Shown here: positions 1-8,144 of the stretch, piece by piece
Layout of the letters: each line of letters opens with the position of its first letter
Numbering within the stretch: the stretch's first letter is position 1
Assembly: GCF_011759385.1 (NCBI RefSeq)
Contig: NZ_JAARLY010000002.1
Location: 434,001-498,000, forward strand
Source: Oleiagrimonas sp. C23AA
GTDB taxonomy: Bacteria > Pseudomonadota > Gammaproteobacteria > Xanthomonadales > Rhodanobacteraceae
Reading direction: 5' to 3'
Length of the DNA: 64,000 nucleotides
Translations under genes and position numbers: made by a program
Notes under the pieces: generated by a model
Database searches by the model: none
Told to the model about the DNA's origin: nothing
Seen by the model: only the letters and a program-made list of their open reading frames with translations

Positions 1-706
1 CCTGCTGCAGTTCAAGCAGCTGGTCCTGGTCGAAATAGTCACCCCGCTTGAACGGCACGTAGCGCTGCAGGAAGCCATCCTTGAACTGTGAGCCCTCAAA
101 GCTGACCTTGCCGAAGCGGTAGCGCTTGCCGACCTTCCAGTGCAGATGCACCACCGCGCTGTGGTTGGCGCGGGTGACCAGCACCTTGTGCTCGGTGAGC
201 TTGGCATCCAGGAAACCGGTGGCGGTCAGCGCGCTGGAAATGGTCTCGCGCGAGGCGGTGTACTGCGATTGGTTGAGCACCGCTCCCTTGCCGGGGCTGA
301 AGTTGTGGATGGCCTGACACACCGCGGGCAGGTGGCGGGCGCGCTTGTCCATCTGAATGTCGATGTCGGTGACCTTGACCGGCTCGCCGGCATCGACTTT
401 CAGCGTGATGGTCCAGTCCTTGTCGCCGGTCTGCTTGAGATCGCCATCGACGTGGGCTTCGAAGTAACCGTAGGGGCGCAGCGCGCTCTGCACCTGGCCG
501 GGCGCGCGCTCATACAGGCGCCGCGCCTGTGCTGCGCTGACGTCGCGGCCGGTGTATTGGCTGGCCGACAGGCTGTTGACCACCACGGCCTTCAAATCAT
601 CGGGCAGCCCCTGTACCTGCACCTTCATGGCAGCCTGCGCCAAAGCCGGCATAAGCACCAGCAGCAGGCAGAGTATCGGGCGTAGGCGTCGGTGGGATCG
701 GCGCAT
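1..706 (-). CDS. tamA: TamA, outer-membrane translocation and assembly protein, 5' part only
   Basis: Encodes the N-terminal 235 residues of a TamA/BamA-superfamily protein; the C-terminal beta-barrel lies left of the window. Residues 1-26 form a signal peptide (basic start MRRSHRRLR, hydrophobic core, ALAQA). They are followed by POTRA-like sequence, including phrases typical of the family such as DAGEPVKVTDIDIQ and YRFGKVSFEGSQFKDG. TamA sits in the outer membrane and works with the inner-membrane-anchored TamB in outer-membrane protein insertion and lipid transport (family knowledge). The ATG at 706 is the first start ahead of a clean signal peptide. It follows the GH17-GT2 gene on the same strand after a 129-nt gap. 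The assignment rests on the POTRA half, so another Omp85 member cannot be fully excluded. Confidence 0.82.
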   Translation of the reverse strand, partial: MRRSHRRLRPILCLLLVLMPALAQAAMKVQVQGLPDDLKAVVVNSLSASQYTGRDVSAAQARRLYERAPGQVQSALRPYGYFEAHVDGDLKQTGDKDWTITLKVDAGEPVKVTDIDIQMDKRARHLPAVCQAIHNFSPGKGAVLNQSQYTASRETISSALTATGFLDAKLTEHKVLVTRANHSAVVHLHWKVGKRYRFGKVSFEGSQFKDGFLQRYVPFKRGDYFDQDQLLELQQ

Positions 707-835
707 GCGTCACAGGTGATGGGTGAATGTGGGTGGTGGAGGGGTCGGTCGGTATCGAGCCAGACCGGCGACCGGGCCATCAGTATGCCCGGTCGCATGT
801 GCGCGGCAGGTTAACGCCGGTGGCACGGGGCTTGG

Positions 836-3439
836 TTACTCGCCGCTGGCATCACCGGAGGTGTGCGCCACCCAGGCGCCGACCAGGGCCGACACGTACG
901 GAATGGACTGCGCCGCCAGGATGCACATCCACAGCTTGCCCTCGATGTAGCTGCTGCCCGAGGTCAGGCCCATGCCGATGATCGCCAGCAGTAGCGCGAT
1001 GGCCATGAAGCCTTCCTCGCGCACCGGCGCGAAGGCGGCCATGGCCGACTCGCTCATGCGCCGGCTCTTGGCGGTGACGATGAAGGCGGTCTTCTTGCGC
1101 GTCAAGCCGTGCAGGATGCCGCGCGCGATCGCATGCGACAGGCCCATGCTGGCAATCGATGCGGTGATGGTGTCGCGCCAGCTGCATGGCACGCGGGCGC
1201 GATACAGCACGATGCCGAAGATGGCCTTGGCGAAGAAGAAGCCGATCACCGGAATCAGGAACAGCTGCATCGGCAGGCTGAAATACTGCGGCAGCCCGAC
1301 CATGCCAGCGGTCCAGAACAGCGCCATCATGGTGAAGATCAGGTGCAGCGCATCGGCAAACCAGCTGAACCAGCCGGTCAGGAAGTGGAAGCGCTGACCG
1401 CCCGACAGCGGGCCGCGCTTGGTCATCCAGTCCCAGCGGCCTTTCAGAATCTGCATCGCGCCGAAGGCCCAGCGATAGCGCTGGCTCTTGTAGGCCTTGA
1501 AGTCGGCCGGGGTCAGGCCCTTGCCCATCAGCTCGTCCACGTAGACCAGCTGGTAGCCGGCGTGCATCAGGCGCAGGCCCAGTTCGGCATCTTCGCAGAT
1601 GGTCCATTCCGACCAGCCGCCGGTGCCTTCCAGCGCCGAGCGGCGCACCATGGTCATGGTGCCGTGCTGGATGATGGCGTTGCGCTCGTTGCGATGATGC
1701 ATGCCGATGCGGAAGAAGCCGTCGTACTCCCAGGCGGTCCAGCGCCGGAACGTGTTCTTGTTGAAGTCGCGATGGGCTTGCGGGCACTGCACCACGGCCA
1801 CCTCGTCATCGTGGAAGTAGCCGGTCAGGCCCGACAGCCAGTCCTTGCGCACCACGTAGTCGGCGTCGATCACGGCGATGACGTCGGCCTCGGGCGCGGT
1901 TTCTTTCAGGCCGAAATTGAGCGCGCCGGCCTTGTAGCCGGGCCACGGTTCCAGATGGAAAAAGCGGAAGCGCGGGCCCAGCTTCTCGCAGTAGGCCTCC
2001 ACCGGTTTCCAGACATTCGGGTCCTTGGTGTTGTTGTCGATCACCAGCACTTCGAAGTTGTCGTACTCCAGCGCGGCCAGCGAATCGAGTGTGACCTGCA
2101 CCATTTCCGGCGGCTCGTTGTAGCAGGCCAGGTGGATGGACACGAAGGGCTGACGCGCAGCCGGATCGGGCTCCAGCAGGCCGGCATGGCGAATCCAGCG
2201 CCGCCGCCACAGCACCTCGGTGAACTCGAAACCATTGATCAGCAAAATGGCCAGAATGGCGATCTGCGCCGGGAACAGCAGCACCAGCATGGCCCAGTCG
2301 AAGGGGCTCAGGTAGAAGTTGAAAGGCAAGGTGGCCGACCAAACAATCAGCCCGGCCGCCAGCTGGATCAGCGCGCAGAAGAACAGCCGTCCCATCAGCT
2401 TGAAGCGCGCAAAGCGCAAGGCGAACCAGAGCATCGGCGCGAACGCCAGCAGCACCGCGGCCAGCGCCTTCCACGGCCAGGCGGTGTCTTCGGTCACCGG
2501 GCCGGTGAACGGGAACTTCAGCTGGCGATCGGCGTTGAACATGCCCCAGTAGGCGCCGGTGCGGCCTTCGCCCAGGTTTTCCTTCCACGGCTGGTCGAAC
2601 GCTTCCATCACGTAGTACTGGATGCCGCGCTCGCGCGCGACGTTGAACCAGGTGCGCAGGAAGATGGCTTCGTTAGAAATGGACGGATCGGCGTATTTGA
2701 AACGGTCGCCATTGGAGGGCCAGCCGATTTCGCCGACCACGATGGGCTTGTTCGGAAACAGCTGCTTCAAGTGGTAATAGCGCTGCAGCACGTCACCGAT
2801 GGCCGCCTTGCGGTCGATGCCTTCCCAGTAGGGCAGCAGATGCACGGTGATGAAATCCACGTGCTGGGCCAGCTCCGGGTATTTCTCCCAGATGTGCCAG
2901 GGCTCGGCGGTGGACACCGGCTGGCGGATCGCAGCGCGCGCGCGGTCCAGGTACGTCATCAGCTCGGCCGGCTTAAGGTCGCCGCGCAGCAGCACCTCGT
3001 TGCCCACCAGCACGCGCGAGATGGTGTCCGGATAGCGCCGCGCCTGCGCGATCAGCGCGTTCAGTTCGGCGCTGTCGTGGGCCTTGCGCCGGTCAATCCA
3101 GGCGCCGCCCATCACGTCCAGCCCCTGTGCCTTGGCCAGACGATAGATCTGCGGATTCTGCAGCGACGAATAGGTGCGGATGCGGTGCGTGTACTTGGAC
3201 AGCAGCTTCAGATCCGAGGCGATCTGCTTGTCGCTGGGAAACTTGTGCGCCAGCGGGCTCTGGTAGCGCTGGAACGCGCTGACGGCGAAACCGGAAATCT
3301 GGCCGTGCCAGTTTTCCGGACCATTGGGCCGGTTGGCCCACCACCACAACCCAAAGTTCAGGGTGGCAACGACGATGGCGATGATCAGCGCAGCGAGCAG
3401 GGGGTGCCGACTGTCCTTGCTGACTGGCTGTGTACTCAA
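836..3439 (-). CDS. GH17-GT2 fusion, membrane beta-glucan synthase/transglycosylase (NdvB-like)
   Basis: 867-residue inner-membrane protein. A transmembrane helix (about residues 14-36) precedes a periplasmic glycoside hydrolase family 17 domain (about 45-310). This contains VGNEV with the candidate acid/base Glu148, and the GH17 signature GEIGWPS with the candidate nucleophile Glu237. After more membrane helices (about 325-410) comes a processive GT2 domain with DAD at 525-527 and the QxxRW motif QRYRW at 653-657, then C-terminal membrane helices. The same architecture occurs in Pseudomonas NdvB, which makes periplasmic beta-1,3-glucans linked to biofilm tolerance (family knowledge). That the product here is a beta-1,3- or cyclic glucan is inference. 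It lies upstream of tamA on the same strand, with no obvious pathway partner. Confidence 0.85.
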   Translation of the reverse strand: MSTQPVSKDSRHPLLAALIIAIVVATLNFGLWWWANRPNGPENWHGQISGFAVSAFQRYQSPLAHKFPSDKQIASDLKLLSKYTHRIRTYSSLQNPQIYRLAKAQGLDVMGGAWIDRRKAHDSAELNALIAQARRYPDTISRVLVGNEVLLRGDLKPAELMTYLDRARAAIRQPVSTAEPWHIWEKYPELAQHVDFITVHLLPYWEGIDRKAAIGDVLQRYYHLKQLFPNKPIVVGEIGWPSNGDRFKYADPSISNEAIFLRTWFNVARERGIQYYVMEAFDQPWKENLGEGRTGAYWGMFNADRQLKFPFTGPVTEDTAWPWKALAAVLLAFAPMLWFALRFARFKLMGRLFFCALIQLAAGLIVWSATLPFNFYLSPFDWAMLVLLFPAQIAILAILLINGFEFTEVLWRRRWIRHAGLLEPDPAARQPFVSIHLACYNEPPEMVQVTLDSLAALEYDNFEVLVIDNNTKDPNVWKPVEAYCEKLGPRFRFFHLEPWPGYKAGALNFGLKETAPEADVIAVIDADYVVRKDWLSGLTGYFHDDEVAVVQCPQAHRDFNKNTFRRWTAWEYDGFFRIGMHHRNERNAIIQHGTMTMVRRSALEGTGGWSEWTICEDAELGLRLMHAGYQLVYVDELMGKGLTPADFKAYKSQRYRWAFGAMQILKGRWDWMTKRGPLSGGQRFHFLTGWFSWFADALHLIFTMMALFWTAGMVGLPQYFSLPMQLFLIPVIGFFFAKAIFGIVLYRARVPCSWRDTITASIASMGLSHAIARGILHGLTRKKTAFIVTAKSRRMSESAMAAFAPVREEGFMAIALLLAIIGMGLTSGSSYIEGKLWMCILAAQSIPYVSALVGAWVAHTSGDASGE

Positions 3440-3611
3440 AACCGGTATCCCCGAGGGTTACGCGAAAGACGCGAATCGTGAAAGATTAGCGAACGCCCGC
3501 AAAGGCCACAACGAAGCCGCGCCGCGGTGGTCAGGCCGGACTCAGGCAAATGACCAAGGTTTTATTGAGCATTTGCGCATAGCATGCGTGCTTGCACTGG
3601 ATGAGAAGCTG

Positions 3612-5336
3612 ATGTTCCGAGCCCTGACCGATGACACCGCCGCACGCCGTGCCCTTTACTGGTTCATGCTGATAGCCCTCGTGGTGCTGGCGGCGGGGCT
3701 TGGACTTCGCGGCCCGTGGCCGCCGGACGAGCCGCGTTTTGCGCTAGTCGCGCAGCAGATGGTGGATTCCGGTCACTGGCTGTTTCCGCACCGTGGCATC
3801 GAGCTGTACGCCGACAAGCCGCCGATGCTGATGTGGCTGGAGGCGGTGAGCTTCGAGTTGGTACGCAGCTGGCGCATTGCCTTCCTGTTGCCATCGCTGG
3901 TCGCCGGCATGGGCACGTTGGCACTGGTCTACGACCTGGGACGTCGACTGTGGAGTCCCCGCGTGGGCCTGGTTGCAGCCGCGCTGTTGCTGTGTGCACT
4001 GCAATTTACCAGCGAGGTGAAGCAGGCGCAGATCGATCCGCTGGAAATGTTCTGGATCACCCTGGGCAACTGGGGCTTGCTGGTGCATTTGCTGCGCGGG
4101 CCGCACTGGGGCGCGTTCTGGCTGGGCTGCTTTGCCGCCGGCTTGGGCGTGATCACCAAGGGCGTGGGCGTACTGGTGTTGCTGATGCTGCTGCCCTACG
4201 GACTGGCTCGCTGGCGTGGCTGGCGCGGGGTCGCCGTGATGATGCGCGGATCGTGGTGGCGCTGGGCGCTGGGCGCGCTGGCTTTCCTGCTGGCGATTGC
4301 CTTGTGGCTGGGGCCGATGTTGTGGGTGGCCTATCACTCCGGCCAGCCGGACTATCGGGCCTACGTCAACGACATCCTGTTCCACCAGACTGCTGATCGC
4401 TACGCGCATTCGTGGGCGCATGCCGAGCCGGTCTGGTTTTTCGCGCAAGTCATGCTGACCGAATGGTTTCCCTTGAGTCTGCTGGCGCTGGCCTGCGTGC
4501 CGTTGTGGCGCCAGGCAGTGCGCGAACGCGAGCCGCGCGTGCTGCTGCCGTTGCTGTGGTGGGCGCTGGTGTTGGTGTTTTTCTCCATTCCGCTGGGCAA
4601 GCGTTCGGTCTATGTTCTGCCGGTGCTGCCGATGGTGGCGCTGGCGCTGGCGCCTTACGCACAGCAGCTAATGGCCAGACGCTGGTTGCAGCGTCTGTGC
4701 ATGGGGCTGCTGGTGGCCGCTGCGGTGATTTACATCGCGGGTGGCGCCTATGCCTGGCTGGTGTATCCGAAGGCGGCGCGGCGCCTGGCCGCCAGCTACG
4801 ATCTGGCCGCGCAGGGCAAGCTGTTGTGGTGGATAGTGATGGCCGTGGGAGTGTCGCTGGCCGCCACTGCACTGGCCATGCGTCGGCGTGGCGGCATCGT
4901 TGCCCTGCTGGCGGGCATGTTGGTGGCGCGCGTGGTGTGGGTAATGGGCACTTACCCGCTGCTCGATGCCAACCAGAGCACACGCGCGATCATGCAAAGC
5001 GCCTTCCAGGCCATCGGGCCGCAGGGTCAGCTGGCGCTGGTGGGCTGGCGCGAGGAACTGCTGTTCCAGGCCCACCAGTTGCATCATCCGGTCGCTGAGT
5101 TTGGTTTTACCCGCGCACCCGCCGCGCAGCTGTCCGATGCCTTGCGCTGGCAGGCGAAAGCGCCGCACACCCGCTGGGTACTGATCGAAACACATGCGCT
5201 GGGCGCGTGCATCGATACCGGCAAGACGCGTCTCATCGGCACCGCCAACCGCACCACCTGGTGGTTGTTCGACCGCGACGCGGTAAAACCCGCCTGCCGC
5301 AATGCACGTGCACCGGAGCGGGCTTCGGCGCACTGA
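3612..5336 (+). CDS. ArnT/PMT-family membrane glycosyltransferase (GT83-like)
   Basis: 574-residue polytopic membrane protein of the dolichyl-phosphate-mannose/ArnT family. These enzymes transfer a sugar from a polyprenyl-phosphate carrier to an acceptor such as lipid A on the periplasmic face. Evidence is the first-loop motif PPDEPRFA (family D-E-P/R region) directly after the first helix, YADKPPMLMWLEA in the same loop, roughly a dozen hydrophobic helices, and a soluble C-terminal tail. The ATG at 3612 is chosen because it follows GGATGAGAAG and begins just before the first helix; the frame is open further upstream without family-like sequence. It is divergent from the GH17-GT2 gene and convergent with the YrbL-like gene, only 4 nt apart. 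The acceptor is unknown: no arn operon genes are adjacent. Confidence 0.8.
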   Translation: MFRALTDDTAARRALYWFMLIALVVLAAGLGLRGPWPPDEPRFALVAQQMVDSGHWLFPHRGIELYADKPPMLMWLEAVSFELVRSWRIAFLLPSLVAGMGTLALVYDLGRRLWSPRVGLVAAALLLCALQFTSEVKQAQIDPLEMFWITLGNWGLLVHLLRGPHWGAFWLGCFAAGLGVITKGVGVLVLLMLLPYGLARWRGWRGVAVMMRGSWWRWALGALAFLLAIALWLGPMLWVAYHSGQPDYRAYVNDILFHQTADRYAHSWAHAEPVWFFAQVMLTEWFPLSLLALACVPLWRQAVREREPRVLLPLLWWALVLVFFSIPLGKRSVYVLPVLPMVALALAPYAQQLMARRWLQRLCMGLLVAAAVIYIAGGAYAWLVYPKAARRLAASYDLAAQGKLLWWIVMAVGVSLAATALAMRRRGGIVALLAGMLVARVVWVMGTYPLLDANQSTRAIMQSAFQAIGPQGQLALVGWREELLFQAHQLHHPVAEFGFTRAPAAQLSDALRWQAKAPHTRWVLIETHALGACIDTGKTRLIGTANRTTWWLFDRDAVKPACRNARAPERASAH

Positions 5337-5340
5337 CGCC

Positions 5341-5991
5341 TCAAATGTTCACGCTGGCGTGGCGCTTATCAACCCGCGTCGGCCCCATGGTACGCAGGCG
5401 CGCCATCACCTTGGCGAATTTATGGCGCGTGCGCGCGGCGTTGTGACGCTGGCTCATGGAGCAGTGCGGAATGAAGTTCTTCTCGCCGAAGCCATCGATC
5501 ATCACCAGCCTGGGACCACCGGCCGAATCGGTGCCAAAGACCAGGTTCCAGGGGTGGAAATCGCCCAGAATCACGTTGTGCGTCAGCAGGCCCGTCAGAA
5601 GATCATCCAGGTAGGCTTGGATTTCCGGAGTAAGGCCGTCGCGCTGTACCCAGGCTGCTAGGGTGCAAGCTAGCGAGCCATTGGCATCGCGCACGGCTTC
5701 CACGACCTGGCCCACGCCCAGGTCGGTTTCGACGATGCCTACGACACGGGCGATCGGTGGCAGACGGTCGGGGGCGTGATGGCGCGCCGCCAGGTATTCC
5801 TTGAACTCGCGCACAAACCCCTGATACGGACCGGTCCGTGCCAGGCGCCGGTACCAGCGGCCGCGCCGCCAGCGGTCGGCGACGACATCGGCGCGGAAAA
5901 CCTTGACCAGCAGGTCATCACGTTCGGGATGTTGATACACCAGTCTCAAGTGGCCTGATGCCACCGGCTGGCTGGAGCTCAATTCGATCAT
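5341..5991 (-). CDS. YrbL-family (PhoP-network) kinase-like protein
   Basis: 216-residue protein of the YrbL family, a minimal protein-kinase/LPS-kinase-like fold. Visible features are an N-terminal glycine-loop-like stretch (SGHLRLVYQHP), a lysine at LVKVF, the catalytic-loop-like GDFHPWNLVFG and the later metal-site-like MIDGFGEKNFIP. In enterobacteria yrbL is under PhoP control and its substrate is unknown (family knowledge). The gene is tail to tail with the ArnT-like gene. Because ArnT and YrbL both belong to envelope-modification regulons in enterics, a shared role in the envelope stress response is possible, but that is inference. The ATG at 5991 is supported by family-like sequence from residue 1. 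Confidence 0.75.
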   Translation of the reverse strand: MIELSSSQPVASGHLRLVYQHPERDDLLVKVFRADVVADRWRRGRWYRRLARTGPYQGFVREFKEYLAARHHAPDRLPPIARVVGIVETDLGVGQVVEAVRDANGSLACTLAAWVQRDGLTPEIQAYLDDLLTGLLTHNVILGDFHPWNLVFGTDSAGGPRLVMIDGFGEKNFIPHCSMSQRHNAARTRHKFAKVMARLRTMGPTRVDKRHASVNI

Positions 5992-6251
5992 GCGTACGGC
6001 GTTACCAGGACGGCCAGCCGGGATGGCTGCCTAAGGCTACGCTAAGCATAATGAATCTGAACCGATCAGGTTACTAATTCTTTTGTCGCACCTGTGTCAT
6101 GCGCCTGAAGCATATTGCGTGGACGCACGTGGGCGACCATAGTGGCTCTCAGAGTCCCCCATGGAGCCGTCAGGCTTGCCGCAGCGCGAAGGTGGCGGCC
6201 GGCACGACGGAGTGAGCACGTTCCCCCTTTCGCGAAGCGGAGGATGTCGGG

Positions 6252-6650
6252 ATGTATCGCATCGTGTGTGGGTTTGTTGTCGCAGCACTCTGGCTGCCGG
6301 TGGTGCAGTGGCTGGTGGTGGATGGATACAACGGCTTCTGGTTTGCCTGCGTGGCTGCCGGAACGCTGGGTGTAAGCGTGATTTTCGGTGTGCCGTTGTT
6401 CTTGGCCCTGCGTCGTCATCTTGGTGCTGGATGTTGTCTGCTGGCCGGGATGGGGCTGGCCGCCGTGGGCGTGCTGGTGTTCGGTCTGGCTACCAACATG
6501 GCCGCGGCGATGCGCTGGGGCGGGGTATTTCTCATCGTCGGCCTGATCTCGGGCGCGTTGTTCTGGCTGGTCGCGGTGTGGCATAACCCCCGTGTGCAAA
6601 AGCTGGCGCGTGCCACGGTGACACCCATACGTCGGGCAAGGCCGGGCTAG
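6252..6650 (+). CDS. Small hypothetical four-helix membrane protein
   Basis: 132 residues with four hydrophobic segments (about residues 3-24, 28-52, 58-80 and 88-108) and a basic C-terminal tail ending PIRRARPG. The ATG at 6252 has a strong ribosome-binding site, CGGAGG, about 9 nt upstream. I do not recognise a family. The first of three same-strand genes (6252, 6690, 7193); the last two overlap by 4 nt. A long open frame on the opposite strand (6066-7208) has low-complexity composition and looks like a codon-bias shadow. Confidence 0.65.
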   Translation: MYRIVCGFVVAALWLPVVQWLVVDGYNGFWFACVAAGTLGVSVIFGVPLFLALRRHLGAGCCLLAGMGLAAVGVLVFGLATNMAAAMRWGGVFLIVGLISGALFWLVAVWHNPRVQKLARATVTPIRRARPG

Positions 6651-6689
6651 AGGTCGGCACACCGATGGACTAGGGAAGGGGCAGCAAGG

Positions 6690-7196
6690 ATGCCGGGACG
6701 CATCGTTATCTATGGCAATTCCGGGGCCGGAAAATCCACTCTGGCGCGGGCGCTGGCCGAGCGTCACCGGTTGGCCCACCTGGATCTGGACACGCTGGCC
6801 TGGCAACCCGGTGCCACGCCACCCCAGCGCATGCCATTGGCGCAAAGCCGCCAACATCTTTACGCCTTTCAGGCCCAGCATGCGCGTTGGGTCATGGAAG
6901 GCTGCTATGGCGACCTGGTGCGCGAGGTCGCCGATGCCGACACGCTGCTGGTGTTCCTCAATCCCGGCATCGAGGCGTGCCTGCAGCACTGCCGGCGGCG
7001 CCCGTGGGAGCCACACAAATACGCCAGCGCCGAGGCCCAGCAGGCCAATCTTGGCATGCTGCTCGATTGGGTGAGGGACTATCCGCTGCGTGAAGATGCC
7101 TGTGGCTTGCGCGCCCATCGCCAGGTATTCGATCAGCACCGTGGCCCACGACGGGAAATTCGCCACCCGGTTCAGGCCGACGAGGTTATCGCATGA
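6690..7196 (+). CDS. P-loop nucleoside/adenylate-kinase-like ATPase
   Basis: 168-residue single-domain P-loop protein. Walker A is GNSGAGKS at residues 9-16, followed by HLDLDTLAWQPG, the typical substrate-side loop of small nucleotide- or shikimate-kinase-like proteins often named topology-modulation or FlaR-like. VMEGCYGDLV and ADTLLVFLNPG form the expected lid-side and second beta-strand positions. The substrate is not deducible. The stop overlaps the next start as ATGA, so it is probably translated together with the methyltransferase-like gene downstream. Confidence 0.75.
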   Translation: MPGRIVIYGNSGAGKSTLARALAERHRLAHLDLDTLAWQPGATPPQRMPLAQSRQHLYAFQAQHARWVMEGCYGDLVREVADADTLLVFLNPGIEACLQHCRRRPWEPHKYASAEAQQANLGMLLDWVRDYPLREDACGLRAHRQVFDQHRGPRREIRHPVQADEVIA

Positions 7197-7660
7197 GGCC
7201 TCGGTCATTCAGGCGCATCGCGTATCTGCCACCGCCGGTGATCATGTTGCTGGTGATGCTCGTCATGACGGCGCTGGCAGCCTTGTATCCGGGACCGGAG
7301 CTACCGTGGCCGGCGTGGCTCGGGTGGCCTGCGTTGGCGCTGGGGCTGGTGCTTAACCTGTGGCCCAAGCGCGCGTTCCGCCGCGCCGGCACCACCGTCA
7401 ATCCGTTGCATCCCGAGCGCAGCCAGGCGCTGGTCACGGGTGAGCTGCACCGCATCTCGCGCAATCCCATGTACCTGGGCCACGCCGTGATCATCACCGC
7501 ATGGGCGCTGGCCTTGGGTCACCTGCTGCCGTGGCTGGGTGTGCTGGTCTACGTGGTGTGGATCAGCTATTTCCAGATCCAACGCGAAGAGCGCCTGCTG
7601 GCGCGCCGCTTCGGTGCCGCCTATGCCAGCTACTGCACCCGAGTACGGCGCTGGGTTTGA
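7193..7660 (+). CDS. Isoprenylcysteine carboxyl methyltransferase-like membrane protein
   Basis: 155-residue integral membrane protein of the ICMT/phospholipid methyltransferase-like family. It has two or three N-terminal helices, then the SAM-binding core: GELHRISRNPMYLGH (the R-N-P-M-Y motif) followed by a hydrophobic hairpin and the C-terminal E-E-R-x-L element QREERLLARRFG. Bacterial members methylate unknown substrates or phospholipids at the membrane (family knowledge). Start ATG 7193 overlaps the previous stop by 4 nt, indicating translational coupling. Confidence 0.8.
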   Translation: MRPRSFRRIAYLPPPVIMLLVMLVMTALAALYPGPELPWPAWLGWPALALGLVLNLWPKRAFRRAGTTVNPLHPERSQALVTGELHRISRNPMYLGHAVIITAWALALGHLLPWLGVLVYVVWISYFQIQREERLLARRFGAAYASYCTRVRRWV

Positions 7661-7767
7661 ATTGGTCAAGGAAAGTGCCTTTCTCCATGCCGCTGTCGGT
7701 CGTTTCCGTAAAGGCGTGCGTGCATATGCTGCCCGTCCAGAAATTTTATGTTCGCAGGGAGTTCGTG

Positions 7768-7953
7768 ATGTTTGATGTCAGAAAGGAGCAGATTCTATGC
7801 ATGGCCGTTTGGTGCACCATATGCGTGGTCCTCTATATCGCCATAAAATTCAACACCTACCTGTTTGTGGCTGTGGTGGGTGCAGGGACCGGCCTGGCTG
7901 GAAAACTTGGGTGGTATTGGTCCTCTCGCCGATCCCATGACCGGTATCGATGA
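7768..7953 (+). CDS. Small hypothetical membrane protein
   Basis: 61 residues beginning MFDVRKEQIL, with two adjacent hydrophobic helices (about residues 10-25 and 29-46) and a basic C-terminus (SSRRSHDRYR). The ATG at 7768 has AGGGAG about 7 nt upstream. The frame is open further 5', but that part overlaps the methyltransferase-like gene out of frame and has no protein-like character. Base composition is lower in GC than upstream, matching the AT-richer stretch that follows. An 18-bp inverted repeat spans its stop codon. No family recognised. Confidence 0.5.
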   Translation: MFDVRKEQILCMAVWCTICVVLYIAIKFNTYLFVAVVGAGTGLAGKLGWYWSSRRSHDRYR

Positions 7954-7962
7954 ACATCGATA
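7945..7962. repeat. 18-bp inverted repeat at the end of the small membrane ORF
   Basis: TATCGATG, AA, CATCGATA: perfect 8-bp arms with a 2-nt centre, covering the stop codon of the 61-residue ORF at the edge of the AT-richer stretch. The tiny loop favours a dimeric-protein binding site over a terminator, and no T-run follows. Function unknown. Confidence 0.5.
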
Positions 7963-8144
7963 GGTGGGTTTTCTTATTCTCCACGAAGAGAAGTCCTGGC
8001 TCTCCTCTCTCGCAACGCTAAGTTTTGACTTTAGGGCAAGGTGTCAGTGGGTTTAGGTCGTGTTATATAAAGGGTTTCGTGTGCATTTTATTTCGCGAAT
8101 CCACTTAAGATGATGTTTTTTGATATTGACCATGGAGTGGTTGG

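Noticed and set aside
1109-3481. 790-codon plus-strand open frame opposite the GH17-GT2 gene
   Set aside because: Codon-bias shadow: the minus strand holds full catalytic motifs, and the plus-strand product is low-complexity.
6066-7208. 380-codon minus-strand open frame opposite three small plus-strand genes
   Set aside because: Its translation is rich in His, Gln, Arg and Pro with no family motif, while the plus strand has a P-loop kinase motif and an ICMT motif over the same span.
8024-8090. TTGACT and TATATA words upstream of the double-DTG protease as a promoter
   Set aside because: The spacing between the candidate -35 and -10 boxes is wrong for sigma70, so no promoter was annotated.
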